64,000 bases of DNA from Phycisphaerae bacterium (GCA_030615025.1 JAUXAB010000006.1:32349-96348), one strand, 5' to 3'. Counted from the stretch's first letter, positions 35,795 through 44,275 are shown. Notes: generated from the sequence alone by a model not told the origin. Numbers and translations: made by a program.

Positions 35795-36883
35795 ATGAGC
35801 GAAGGTAAATTAAAAACTGCGGTACTCGGTCTTAATGATAAGGGCCAGCTACTACTCGAAGCGGCATCCAAAATCGATTATTTCGAGATTGAGGCTGTCG
35901 CTGACAAAGACACCACGGTCGCCGAGAAAGTCGCTGCACAATACAAATGTGCCGGCTACGACGACTATCGGCAATTGATAACAACGATGGATTCCCGCCT
36001 GCGCGGCAATGACAAAGAAAACGGGGGTGACATAGGCTGTCTGCTGGTCGCCGCTGGTATGCATAGCTGCGATGAGTATGTGCGAATGGCGATGAAGAAA
36101 AAATTCAATATCCTTAAGCTGGCACCTGTGGCGAGGAATTTTGAAGAGGCGGCGGAAATTGTCCGGCTTGCGGAAAATGAAGATATAAAATTTGCCATTG
36201 CAAACGTGAGCCGCTTCGCCCAGAGCTTTCTTGCACTGCGACAGTTTCTGCAAGAAGGCCGGATCGAACAAGTTTATCTGATAACTGCCTTCTGCAATGC
36301 CGGCGACCAGAAGCAGCCTGCCTGGCAGACCGACCCGAAACTGGCCGGCGGCGGAGTGCTGCTGCACAACTGCTACCAGATTATAGACCAGATAATATGG
36401 AATTTCGGCACGGCCGAGCAGGTCTATTCATTAAACACCAACGCAGCGAGCGACAGACAACAACGCCTTTATTTGACGGAAGACACGGCGGTTGTGACGA
36501 TGAAATTTAGCGATACGCTCAGCGGTAATCTGATAGCATCCCGGCGAGGGGGTATGGGGCCGGAAGAAAAATTCTTGAAGATATACGGTAAAGACAAAAT
36601 CTTAGCGGTAACCGATACGCAACTTACCATAACCGATGGTCTTAGTCAGAAGAGCAAGAAATTGAAATACGACTATGATGAGTCTCGCTGGTATACGGCC
36701 CTGCTGGAAAATTTTGCGCTGAGTATACTACAGCCCACCAATAACAAGCTCTGCAGCAGCGGCAGGGAGAACCTGGCGAATATGGCTGTCATCGAATCGG
36801 CTTATCTTTCCGCCCGGACCGCCATGCCGGAGGAACCAGGGAAAATCCTGCAGATGGCGCAAATCGAGCCGACAAATGTTTAA
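35795..36883 (+). CDS. Gfo/Idh/MocA family oxidoreductase with in-frame repeat insertion
   Basis: The 362-residue NAD(P)-dependent dehydrogenase has a Rossmann start (KTAVLGLNDKGQLLLEA), the dinucleotide-binding ADKDTTVAEKVAAQY, and the family motif KLAPVARNFEEAAEI near residue 109, where E(K)P is replaced by KLAP. The C-terminal domain is the GFO/IDH beta sheet. Residues 65-79 (TTMDSRLRGNDKENG) are encoded by a palindromic REP-like repeat that keeps the frame and lengthens a surface loop just before the second Rossmann half. Start at ATG 35795 rather than the upstream start, which lies in the other repeat. Substrate unknown. Confidence 0.78.
   Translation: MSEGKLKTAVLGLNDKGQLLLEAASKIDYFEIEAVADKDTTVAEKVAAQYKCAGYDDYRQLITTMDSRLRGNDKENGGDIGCLLVAAGMHSCDEYVRMAMKKKFNILKLAPVARNFEEAAEIVRLAENEDIKFAIANVSRFAQSFLALRQFLQEGRIEQVYLITAFCNAGDQKQPAWQTDPKLAGGGVLLHNCYQIIDQIIWNFGTAEQVYSLNTNAASDRQQRLYLTEDTAVVTMKFSDTLSGNLIASRRGGMGPEEKFLKIYGKDKILAVTDTQLTITDGLSQKSKKLKYDYDESRWYTALLENFALSILQPTNNKLCSSGRENLANMAVIESAYLSARTAMPEEPGKILQMAQIEPTNV
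35987..36032. repeat. REP-like repeat inside the Gfo/Idh/MocA coding region
   Basis: GGATTCCCGCCTGCGCGGCA with TGACAAAG after it is a member of the same hairpin family as 35662-35729. It is in frame, with no stop, and encodes MDSRLRGNDKENGGD. Confidence 0.75.
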
Positions 36884-36923
36884 CCGGCCTATAAATAAAA
36901 AAGAAGCGTTTGACAGATAAGTT

Positions 36924-37742
36924 CTAATTGTCCTTTAACCGTTCCAGGACGGCACTGCGAAAGTCTTCTTTTCCCGTTCTCAATCCTTCACGGTTTCGAT
37001 ATCTTGATCCAATCCTTGCCTTCAAATAGGCCATACGATTCGCCGGAGCTGGGTGAGTGGAAAAGAATTCAATCGGGCGTACCTGCTGCTGGTTCTGGAG
37101 CATCTGCATGGTCTCAACCATCCCGTTAGGATCATAGCCGGCCCGAACCATGTAATCCAGGCCCGCCAAATCAGCGTCGCGCTCGTCCTTTCTGCTGAAT
37201 CGAAGGCCTAAGATTTGGCGTGTCAGGTCGGCCGCTGTTAAAACAGACCGCGATGTGCTCTTAGAAGTTACGGCAGCAAGCAAAATGTCTATTCCAATCT
37301 CACGACTCATCAGGACGGCAGTATCGCGGGCAACAACGTGTGCCGTCTCGTGGGCCAGAATTCCGGCCAGCTGAGACTCGGTTGTCAAGTGCTTGAGCAT
37401 ACCCTTTGTGATAAAAATATATCCACCCGGCAGAGCAAGGGCATTAACCGAATCGTCGTTCAATGCCACGAAGTGATAGTCCCAGCTTCTTCTATGGCTG
37501 ACACGGGCGATTTTCTGGCCGACAACGTCAACGTAATTTTGCAGACTGCCACTGTTAATTTTGCCGCCCATTTGTTTTTCAATCTCAGGAGCGTACTTTT
37601 TACCTATTGCAACATCCTGCTGCTCCGTCATAAACATAAGCTCCTCTTCGCCCGTTATCGGATTGACCGCACAGCCGGCACAAAGACACAGAATAAGACT
37701 TGTCGTCAGAAATCTTAATTTTGCACGCATTGTTGTCCTCAC
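36924..37742 (-). CDS. M48-family lipoprotein metalloprotease (BepA/LoiP-like)
   Basis: The 272-residue protein has a lipobox LCAGC (Cys24) after a hydrophobic signal, VNPITGEEELMFMT, a zinc site HETAH at 131-135, and the third ligand in ERDADLAGLDYM. The family includes periplasmic proteases that monitor outer-membrane protein assembly. HP residues near the end (STHPAPANRMAYLK) complete the fold. A nearby in-frame start at residue 5 is possible. It stands alone; the downstream genes are convergent. Confidence 0.9.
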   Translation of the reverse strand: MRTTMRAKLRFLTTSLILCLCAGCAVNPITGEEELMFMTEQQDVAIGKKYAPEIEKQMGGKINSGSLQNYVDVVGQKIARVSHRRSWDYHFVALNDDSVNALALPGGYIFITKGMLKHLTTESQLAGILAHETAHVVARDTAVLMSREIGIDILLAAVTSKSTSRSVLTAADLTRQILGLRFSRKDERDADLAGLDYMVRAGYDPNGMVETMQMLQNQQQVRPIEFFSTHPAPANRMAYLKARIGSRYRNREGLRTGKEDFRSAVLERLKDN

Positions 37743-38100
37743 AATTAATAACAGCTCTGTTTTGAAATCTCAGCCATATCTATTATCAATTTCGTTTATT
37801 TTATACGGTAGTGAACCGTATAGGCCAGCAAAAAATCTGTCAGGATACTCGATGCTGGATACTCGATACTCGATGTCGAGATTTGGACACAGATTAACGC
37901 AGATTGGGCGGATTTATTGCTACGAAGGCACGGAGGCACAAAGAAGAATTAGACGGGATAACAGGATTAGGCGGATTTTGTTCAACCGCAGAGAACGCTG
38001 AGGTCGCAGAGCTTATTGTTATATACCAATAAAGAAATATAATTTTTATTCTCAGCGGTCTTTGCGATCTCTGCGGTTAATGACAAATGTAGAAGAACCG

Positions 38101-38191
38101 CATGGGCTGAAGCCCATCCTGCGGGGAATAGGAAGATGGGCTGAAGCCCATCCATCCTACGGGGAATAGGAAGATGGGCTGAAGCCCATCC
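38101..38191. repeat. Three hairpins of GATGGGCTGAAGCCCATC in near-tandem
   Basis: Copies at 38101-38118, 38134-38153 and 38172-38191, linked by GGGGAATAGGAA spacers. Each forms an 8-bp GGGCTGAAGCCC stem. The surrounding spacer (37743-38215) also has an ACTCGATACTCGATG run at 37850-37880 and inverted ACCGCAGAGA-type repeats at 37984-38079; no gene is seen there. Confidence 0.75.
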
Positions 38192-38215
38192 TACGTGACT
38201 GGCAGACGAATTATT

Positions 38216-38350
38216 TTATTGTTCCAGGACCTCGGCGCCCTTTTCGCCAGTCCACTTAACATCCTCGCCTAAAGCTTTGATAGTTTGGCCGGCGATTCTT
38301 GAAAGGACCACAACAATTAAAGTAACTACCAGAAGCATTTTTCTAACCAT
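38216..38350 (-). CDS. Small entericidin-like membrane peptide, 44 residues
   Basis: The 44-residue peptide has an N-terminal hydrophobic segment (MLLVVTLIVVVLSRIAG) followed by TIKALGEDVKWTGEKGAEV. That tail matches the pattern of entericidin-type proteins (GCNTIKGLGKDI...GE). The usual lipobox Cys before the T is not there: the residues read AGQT. It may therefore not be lipidated. GGGGGG and GAGAAG lie just before the ATG. It was too short for normal gene finders; a role in envelope stress is guessed only from the resemblance. Confidence 0.5.
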   Translation of the reverse strand: MVRKMLLVVTLIVVVLSRIAGQTIKALGEDVKWTGEKGAEVLEQ

Positions 38351-38590
38351 CTTCTCAGCCCCCCTTTATTTGTGATAAGCCCAACCCCACACAATGTTTG
38401 TAGAAAATAGTAAATACTCTGCTAATATTATACAAACTACCGGCAGCGTTGCCAAATCTAATCTATCGCGTTTCCATATAAACACTTGCAAAAAGTCAGG
38501 GATTTGATAGTGTAGGGCTCATGTAAAAAACCGGAAGAAGCGGGATTGATAACCTTGAACCGGGCGAAAAGACTGCAACCCCGCCCAGAC

Positions 38591-38685
38591 AGGCTGTGTC
38601 GCAATTAAGATTTTCCGAATTCCTGGCCCGATTTTGAGTGAAAAATAAAGGTCATTTGGCCAATTCTCAAATTATGACACAGCCT
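38591..38685. mobile_element. 95-bp MITE-like element with AGGCTGTGTC ends
   Basis: The left end reads AGGCTGTGTCGCAATT and the right end, on the other strand, AGGCTGTGTCATAATT, giving a 16-bp inverted repeat with two mismatches. The interior contains another short inverted pair (GAATTCCTGGCC / GGCCAATTC). No open frame is present. No target duplication could be recognised. It sits in the spacer before a glycoside hydrolase gene. Confidence 0.6.
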
Positions 38686-38902
38686 GAGAGGACGGGGCTA
38701 AACACAGTGGGAATGGTGGGGCAAGCTCCACCCTACAAGACTATATACGAAATACGAAAATTAAACCGAACCAGCGGCTGCTTCGCACGAGCCTACGCAG
38801 GATAGAACGGCTGGAGACGGACGCATGCTTTGCCAAGGCTTCGCAGGGCCGGTGGGCCGCAGCGTTATGCGGAAATCATATATACAATATTCGGGTGCTG
38901 GG

Positions 38903-40078
38903 ATGAAAAGGGTTATCACAGAGATGAAACTGTATCACGTCACATTTGCGATAGTCTTTCTGATGATGCCGGCAGTCCTGATTCCCTCTTGTCGGACGAC
39001 GGACAGCCATAATGGCAGCGAGAAAGGCGCTGCAGCAGCTGAGAGCGAGCTTGAACTGGTCCGACCCAGCAAGGACGGCACGGGCTTCGTCCGCGCTGAA
39101 TCGGGCGCTAAGTTCGTCGCCTGGGGTTTCAACTACGACCACGACGATTCCGGTCGCCTCCTCGAGGACTACTGGCAGAAAGAGTGGTCGACTGTGGTGG
39201 AAGACTTCAAGGAGATGAAAGCGCTCGGTGCCAACGTTGTCCGGGTTCACCTGCAAACTGCGAAATTCATGAAGGGGCCGGAGCAAGCTAACGGAGCGGC
39301 CCTTGAGCAGCTTGCGCGGCTGGTAAAGTTGGCCGAGAAAACCGGGCTTTACCTCGACATTACGGGTCTGGGCTGCTACCATAAGAAGGACGTGCCGGAA
39401 TGGTACGACGTGATGGGTGAGGCCAAACGCTGGGAGGTTCAGGCGCTGTTCTGGGAGGCGGTCGCGAAGACCTGTACTGAAAGCGGCGCAGTCTTCTGTT
39501 ACGACCTTATGAACGAGCCTATCCTGGCCGGAGCGAAAAAAAAGGAGACTAATTGGCTGGCCGGCGAGTTCGCAGGCAAACACTTCGTACAGCGCATCAC
39601 GCTCGACCTTGCAGGCCGCACGCGAAAGCAGGTCGCCAGGGCCTGGGTCGACAAGCTCGTCGCGGCCATCCGAAAACACGACGACCATCACATGATAACG
39701 GTAGGGGTGATACCCTGGGTCCACACTTTCCCAAAAGCCAGGCCGTTTTTTTACTCAAAGGAGGTAGCCGGGAACCTGGATTTCGTCAGCGTTCACTTCT
39801 ATCCTAAAAAAGGTCAGGTCAACAAGGCCCTCACAGCGCTTTCGGCCTACGATATCGGCAAACCCCTCGTCGTGGAGGAGATGTTCCCATTGTCGTGTAG
39901 TATGGAGGAGCTGGCCGTTTTCATTGACGCTTCGCGCAAGATTGCCGACGGCTGGATTGGCTTCTACTGGGGCAAAACCATCGACGACTACACTGAGGAT
40001 GCCGGTCTGACTTCTGCGCTCATCAGGAGCTGGCTAAAATACTTCAGCGCGAAAGCACCTGAGATTCTGCGATTTTAA
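38903..40078 (+). CDS. Putative lipoprotein glycoside hydrolase, GH5-like
   Basis: The protein (391 residues from this start) has a hydrophobic signal ending in the lipobox LIPSC, then a TIM-barrel with KFVAWGFNYD, LGANVVRVHLQ near 92, YDLMNEP (acid/base Glu) near 201 and KPLVVEEMFPL (nucleophile Glu) near 339. These are the GH5 signature positions. It probably cleaves a beta-linked polysaccharide such as mannan or glucan outside the inner membrane. Start ATG 38903 follows GCTGGG; an ATG at 38924 is also possible. A terminator-like hairpin lies downstream. Confidence 0.78.
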   Translation: MKRVITEMKLYHVTFAIVFLMMPAVLIPSCRTTDSHNGSEKGAAAAESELELVRPSKDGTGFVRAESGAKFVAWGFNYDHDDSGRLLEDYWQKEWSTVVEDFKEMKALGANVVRVHLQTAKFMKGPEQANGAALEQLARLVKLAEKTGLYLDITGLGCYHKKDVPEWYDVMGEAKRWEVQALFWEAVAKTCTESGAVFCYDLMNEPILAGAKKKETNWLAGEFAGKHFVQRITLDLAGRTRKQVARAWVDKLVAAIRKHDDHHMITVGVIPWVHTFPKARPFFYSKEVAGNLDFVSVHFYPKKGQVNKALTALSAYDIGKPLVVEEMFPLSCSMEELAVFIDASRKIADGWIGFYWGKTIDDYTEDAGLTSALIRSWLKYFSAKAPEILRF

Positions 40079-40158
40079 TGTTGACCGGCAGCAGAGCTGA
40101 GGGCTAACCGATAAGGAAGTGACGTGTTGCGTCGCGGTTGATTCTAAACGAAAAGGAC

Positions 40159-40204
40159 AACCCTGGCAAAGCCAGGGTTTGTTTTTTAGAATGGGTGTGG
40201 TTGA
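40159..40204 (+). terminator. Rho-independent terminator / dispersed hairpin repeat, copy 2
   Basis: AACCCTGGCAAAGCCAGGGT forms an 8-bp stem (from 40159) and is followed by TTGTTTTTTAG. It is the other copy of the repeat at 30426-30472 and continues with GAATGGGTGTGGTTGA. It lies 80 bp after the glycoside hydrolase stop codon. Confidence 0.65.
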
Positions 40205-40300
40205 CCCCGGGAGGAGGGCGGACTAATCGGAAAAAATGTTTGAAAATCTCCGCCATATCCATTATAAGATGTGTTTTATTTTACACGGAAGTGAAATACT

Positions 40301-40594
40301 ATGGCGGAACAAAAATTCTGTCAAGGCTGTAACCAAAAACACCACTGTCAAGAAGTTTACGAAAAGTTAGGCAATATAAAGGGCCCTCCGTTCGTTGTCG
40401 GCGCTGTGGTTGCATTTCCGCTGCCGATAGTGGTTTTTATTGTCTGTTTAGCAGCATTTGACGGGATTTTAGCCGACGTGACAAATAGCAAAGAAGTGCA
40501 AACAGTCGTCGGCTTCCTGTTGGCTCTGCTGGTAACTTCTGTCTGCATATTGATTATAAAGGCGATAAATAGAGGCCTTATTAAAAATAAATAA
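40301..40594 (+). CDS. Small Cys-rich two-helix membrane protein before rnfC
   Basis: The 97-residue protein has a Cys/His motif FCQGCNQKHHCQEVY at the N-terminus and two membrane helices (residues about 31-53 and 66-88). It lies 18 bp from rnfC on the same strand. Small Cys-containing membrane proteins are often found in front of Rnf or NQR genes (RseC-like in some). The Cys residues could bind metal or a redox centre. The exact family is not recognised. Confidence 0.65.
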   Translation: MAEQKFCQGCNQKHHCQEVYEKLGNIKGPPFVVGAVVAFPLPIVVFIVCLAAFDGILADVTNSKEVQTVVGFLLALLVTSVCILIIKAINRGLIKNK

Positions 40595-40612
40595 TTCCGG
40601 CCATTTTTAAAT

Positions 40613-41983
40613 ATGAAGATTGAGACTAAAGGCAGATTTTCTTTTAGCGGCGGCGCTCATCCGGCCCAAAGCAAAGACCTTACGAGTGAAAGACAAATAG
40701 AGCCTGGTCCTGCCGTTGAACAAGTTGCAATAATGCTCAGCCAGCATACGGGTGCTGTTTGCCGGCCGCTGGTCAGAGAAGGAAACATGGTCCAGGCAGG
40801 ACAAAAAATCGGCGACTCCGATGCATTTGTGTCGGCCCCCGTTCATTCGCCCATCAACGGCAAAGTAAAAGAAATCGCGCTGCGGTCCCATGCGGTCTTA
40901 GGACGAAGCCCGGCAATAATCATAGATGCATATCGCTACAATCCGACAAGGCGGTCATACTTTAAATTAAGAGATGATTTCGACGAAAACAACTATTCAG
41001 CGGAACAGATATGCGACGCCGTCCGCCAGGCAGGTATCGTCGGTATGGGCGGTGCGGGGTTTCCGACGAGGGTAAAGATAGAGCCCAATCCACGATTGCC
41101 GAAAGAGACATTGATTATCAACGGCTGCGAGTGTGAGCCGTATATAACGTGCGATTACCGGATTATGCTTGAGTGGTCAAACCGAATCATCGCAGGGGTC
41201 AAACTCGCGCGAAGGGCATCCGGCTGTTCAAAGGTCATCATCGGCATTGAAGATAACAAGCCGAGAGCGATAGAGGCGATGAACACAGCGTTGGAAACTC
41301 TCGCAGACAGTGACGGTATCAAAGTTGTTCCCGTCAAGACGAAATACCCCCAGGGTGGTGAAAGACAGCTTATAAAAGCGATTCTGAAAAAACATGTCCC
41401 CACGGGCGGCATTCCGCCGATGATTGGTGTTGTGGTACTTAATGTGGCCACTGCTGCGGCAATTGCCGAAGCGGTGGTTAGCGATTTGCCGCTAACTCAC
41501 CGGGTCGTGACTGTTACCGGAGAAGGAACCGCCAATCCGGGTAATTATTATGTTCCGATAGGGACATCTGTCGGTGAGCTTATAGAATTCTGCGGAGGAC
41601 TGAGAGAAGAAGCGGTAAGGGTCATTCTCGGCGGGCCAATGATGGGGGTAGCAATTGCGGATTTGACAACGCCTGTTACCAAAACCACCGGCGCTATAAC
41701 CGTACTAACGGAAAAACAAATCGGCAGAGCCAAATTCGCCGGACGCCAAACACCCTGTCTGCGCTGCGGAAGATGCCTGGAAGTTTGCCCTGAACATTTG
41801 AACCCGACAAAAATCGCGCACGCCGTCAAAAATAATCTTTTAGACGTAGCGGAAAGTTATTATATGAGTGCGTGTATGGAGTGTGGCTGCTGCAGTTACG
41901 TCTGCCCGGCCAACATAGAACTGACAGGATATATCAAAACAGGCAAGACCCTTGTTGCCAGGCAAAAGCAAAGTTCGCTGTAA
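40613..41983 (+). CDS. rnfC: Rnf complex subunit C (NADH-oxidising, 4Fe-4S)
   Basis: The 456-residue subunit has the N-terminal barrel-sandwich (RPLVREGNMVQAGQKIGDSD), the NADH/FMN-binding Rossmann part with GMGGAGFPTRVK near residue 143 and INGCECEPYI, a SLBB-like region, and two 4Fe-4S motifs, CLRCGRCLEVCPE near 382 and CMECGCCSYVCPA near 422. It takes electrons from NADH or gives them to NAD in the Rnf ferredoxin-NAD oxidoreductase. It is the first Rnf gene of the operon. Confidence 0.94.
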   Translation: MKIETKGRFSFSGGAHPAQSKDLTSERQIEPGPAVEQVAIMLSQHTGAVCRPLVREGNMVQAGQKIGDSDAFVSAPVHSPINGKVKEIALRSHAVLGRSPAIIIDAYRYNPTRRSYFKLRDDFDENNYSAEQICDAVRQAGIVGMGGAGFPTRVKIEPNPRLPKETLIINGCECEPYITCDYRIMLEWSNRIIAGVKLARRASGCSKVIIGIEDNKPRAIEAMNTALETLADSDGIKVVPVKTKYPQGGERQLIKAILKKHVPTGGIPPMIGVVVLNVATAAAIAEAVVSDLPLTHRVVTVTGEGTANPGNYYVPIGTSVGELIEFCGGLREEAVRVILGGPMMGVAIADLTTPVTKTTGAITVLTEKQIGRAKFAGRQTPCLRCGRCLEVCPEHLNPTKIAHAVKNNLLDVAESYYMSACMECGCCSYVCPANIELTGYIKTGKTLVARQKQSSL

Positions 41984-41985
41984 TA

Positions 41986-42056
41986 ACCAGGGACGAGGGA
42001 CAAGAGACGAGGGACGAGGGACGAGAGACGAGATGGGAGATACGAGATACGAAGAT
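41986..42056 (+). repeat. GACGAGG-type short repeat across the rnfC-rnfD junction
   Basis: Seven or so imperfect copies of GGGACGAG/GAGACGAG, then GATACGAGATACG. It fills the 49-bp gap between rnfC and rnfD and supplies the first codons of rnfD (MGDTRYEDI). No strong ribosome site is left. Confidence 0.65.
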
Positions 42057-43058
42057 ATAACAGTTTCACCTGCGCCGCATATTAGCAGGCCGCTCTGGAC
42101 GCACAGGGTCATGATAGACGTTATAATCGGCCTGGCTCCGGCTATGGCGGCGGCCGGCTATTATTTCCGTCTCAATGCGCTTATTCTTATCTGTACCTGT
42201 GTTATCTCATCAGTCGCGACCGAATGGCTCTGCAATCTAATCCGCAAAAAGCCTAATTCGGTCGGCGATTTCAGTGCCGTTGTTACCGGCATAATCCTTG
42301 CGCTGTCGCTTCCACCAGCTCTGCCTATCTGGGCAGCCATAATCGGCAGCTGTTTCGCCATTGCAATTGGGAAAATGGTTTTTGGTGGACTGGGCGCCAA
42401 TATTTTCAATCCTGCCATGGTCGGCAGAGCATTTCTGACAGCCAGCTTCGGGATGATGATGACAACGTGGACGGTCCCGGCCACAATCGACGGCAAAATG
42501 CCCAGAATTGCCCCGGAAAACATGCTCAACGCAAGGACGCAGGCAACACCACTGTGGTGGAGTAAAAAGGCCATAAAGGACAAAAATGGTGCTAAAATCT
42601 ATAACGAACAGCTATTTGAATCTACGTTTACAGGCGAGGTCGGCGGATGTCTGGGTGAAACGAGCACAATTGCACTATTAATCGGCGCCCTCTATTTATT
42701 GATAAGACGAACGATAAACGTTCACATACCGTTAGCTGTCCTGGTTTCTGCTTTTGCCTTCGCAGCGATTTTCTACATAATAGATTCTGATGCCTATATG
42801 CAGCCGCTGTTCCATCTGAGCACTGGGGCAATGCTGCTGTGCGCCTTCTTTATTGCAACCGATCCTGTCACGGCTCCTTTGACGCGGAGGGGAATGTGGA
42901 TTTTCGGTGCAGGTGTAGGTACGATAACAATGCTAATAAGAATAGTAGGAGCATACCCGGAAGGCGTTATGTTTTCGGTCCTACTTATGAATGCGGTGAC
43001 ACCTTTGATAGACAGACTTTGTAAGCGTGTACCGGCAGGAGGTAAGCCTGGTGTCTAA
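42033..43058 (+). CDS. rnfD: Rnf complex subunit D (membrane flavoprotein)
   Basis: The 341-residue protein has several membrane helices and, near residues 168-174, RTQATPL, matching the xGATPL motif where FMN is attached by phosphodiester bond to Thr (here T172). GETSTIALLIGALYLL and FFIATDPVTAPLTRRG are conserved in the NqrB/RnfD family. It carries electrons through the membrane with RnfG. The start at ATG 42033 excludes an upstream open stretch made of repeat sequence; its own first ten codons also come from the repeat. Confidence 0.92.
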   Translation: MGDTRYEDITVSPAPHISRPLWTHRVMIDVIIGLAPAMAAAGYYFRLNALILICTCVISSVATEWLCNLIRKKPNSVGDFSAVVTGIILALSLPPALPIWAAIIGSCFAIAIGKMVFGGLGANIFNPAMVGRAFLTASFGMMMTTWTVPATIDGKMPRIAPENMLNARTQATPLWWSKKAIKDKNGAKIYNEQLFESTFTGEVGGCLGETSTIALLIGALYLLIRRTINVHIPLAVLVSAFAFAAIFYIIDSDAYMQPLFHLSTGAMLLCAFFIATDPVTAPLTRRGMWIFGAGVGTITMLIRIVGAYPEGVMFSVLLMNAVTPLIDRLCKRVPAGGKPGV

Positions 43059-43671
43059 GATAAAATACTTTGTCCAACAAAGCTGGCTGTTGATTGTGGC
43101 GTCATTCTGCTTTGGCCTGCTGATAGCGATAGCAAACGCCCACTGGTCAGACGAAATCGAGCAGAACAAAATCGATAAACTTAACCACCTAACTGCTGCT
43201 CTTCTTCCAAAGGCCAGGCACTTCATCGAGATAGACACAGAGATCGAAGTTGAGTCGGCCAAAGGCAAAAAAGTAAAAATTAAAGTTTACAGGGCCGTCT
43301 CTGACGCGGACGAATGTGTCGGCTGGAGCTTCAACGCCGTCGGGCCAGGCTTTGCGGACAAAATCGAGCTGGTTATTGCAGTAGATAAGGATTTTAAGAC
43401 GATAGCCGGCTTTGACGTACTGGCCAGCAATGAATCGCCGGGCACCGGCGACAAAATCAAAGAAGACAAGTTTCGCAATCAATTTAAGGACATTGGCGCG
43501 ATAAAACTTGAACTTATAAAGTCAGGCAAAGCAAAGGATAATGAAATCCTCGCAATCAGCGGAGCTACTATAAGCAGTGAAGCGGTTGTCAAGATAATAA
43601 ATCACTATATCAAAGAAGTCAGGGAAGCAATGCAAAGTAAGGGCCTGCTCGGCAATGACAAAGAACAGTGA
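43051..43671 (+). CDS. rnfG: Rnf complex subunit G (FMN-binding)
   Basis: The 206-residue protein has one N-terminal membrane helix and the periplasmic FMN-binding domain, with NESPGTGDKI near 127 and the flavinylation motif ISGATISS where T173 is the expected FMN-carrying residue. The start is a GTG at 43051, set by AGGAGG 7 bp upstream and overlapping rnfD by 8 bp. ApbE, encoded at 48610-49668, should attach the FMN. It is a short-loop form of the usual size. Confidence 0.93.
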   Translation: MSKIKYFVQQSWLLIVASFCFGLLIAIANAHWSDEIEQNKIDKLNHLTAALLPKARHFIEIDTEIEVESAKGKKVKIKVYRAVSDADECVGWSFNAVGPGFADKIELVIAVDKDFKTIAGFDVLASNESPGTGDKIKEDKFRNQFKDIGAIKLELIKSGKAKDNEILAISGATISSEAVVKIINHYIKEVREAMQSKGLLGNDKEQ

Positions 43672-44275
43672 CACTACTGCCGGTATTTATAAGGAAACGC
43701 TGCTGGCAGGATTGTGGCGTGAGAATCCGGTGTTTCGTCTGCTGTTAGGGATGTGCCCGACACTGGCGGTTACGGCTGCGGTCAAGCCGGCCCTGACGAT
43801 GGGCCTTTGTGTTATCTTTGTGCTGCTGTGCAGCAACATCGTGGTCAGCTTGATGCGCAATCTTCTCAAACCGCACCTGCGAATCCTGATGTTTACGCTG
43901 ACGATAGCAACTTTTGTTACCATAGCGGATTTGTTCCTGAAGGCGTTCGCGCTAAGAATGAGCGAAACTCTTGGCCCCTATGTCCCGCTTATTATTGTCA
44001 ACTGCATTATCATTTGCCGGGCTGAGGCCTGCGCCAGTAAGAACGGCCTATTAGTGAGTTTCATCGACGCATTGGGAATGGGAGTCGGCTTTACATTAAC
44101 ATTGTGCGTTCTGGCTGGCGTTCGAGAGGTTCTATCAACCGGTGCGATTTGGGAAATTTCAATTTTACCCGCCGGCTTTGTGCCGTGGGCCGCGATGAGA
44201 ATGCCGGTGGGAGCGTTTATAACCTTAGGGCTGCTGCTGGGACTGGTGAACGTGCTTAGCAGGAAGAAAGCTTGA
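43655..44275 (+). CDS. rnfE: Rnf complex subunit E (membrane)
   Basis: The 206-residue NqrD/RnfE family protein has six predicted helices, with ENPVFRLLLGMCPTLAVT near residue 21 and IVNCIIICRAEACASKNG near 112. Conserved Cys residues (in GMCP and NCIIICRAEA) probably hold, with RnfA, the membrane-embedded 2Fe-2S centre. Its start overlaps rnfG by 17 bp, so the genes are coupled. Confidence 0.94.
   Translation: MTKNSDTTAGIYKETLLAGLWRENPVFRLLLGMCPTLAVTAAVKPALTMGLCVIFVLLCSNIVVSLMRNLLKPHLRILMFTLTIATFVTIADLFLKAFALRMSETLGPYVPLIIVNCIIICRAEACASKNGLLVSFIDALGMGVGFTLTLCVLAGVREVLSTGAIWEISILPAGFVPWAAMRMPVGAFITLGLLLGLVNVLSRKKA

Noticed and set aside
38876..39724. A 282-codon minus-strand open frame opposite the GH5-like gene
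   Set aside because: The plus strand has a lipobox and both catalytic Glu motifs; the antisense frame has no recognisable domain.
42033..43058. Loss of the covalent FMN site in RnfD, based on STGAM near the C-terminus
   Set aside because: The proper site motif is the ATPL region; RTQATPL with T172 is present, so flavin attachment is expected.
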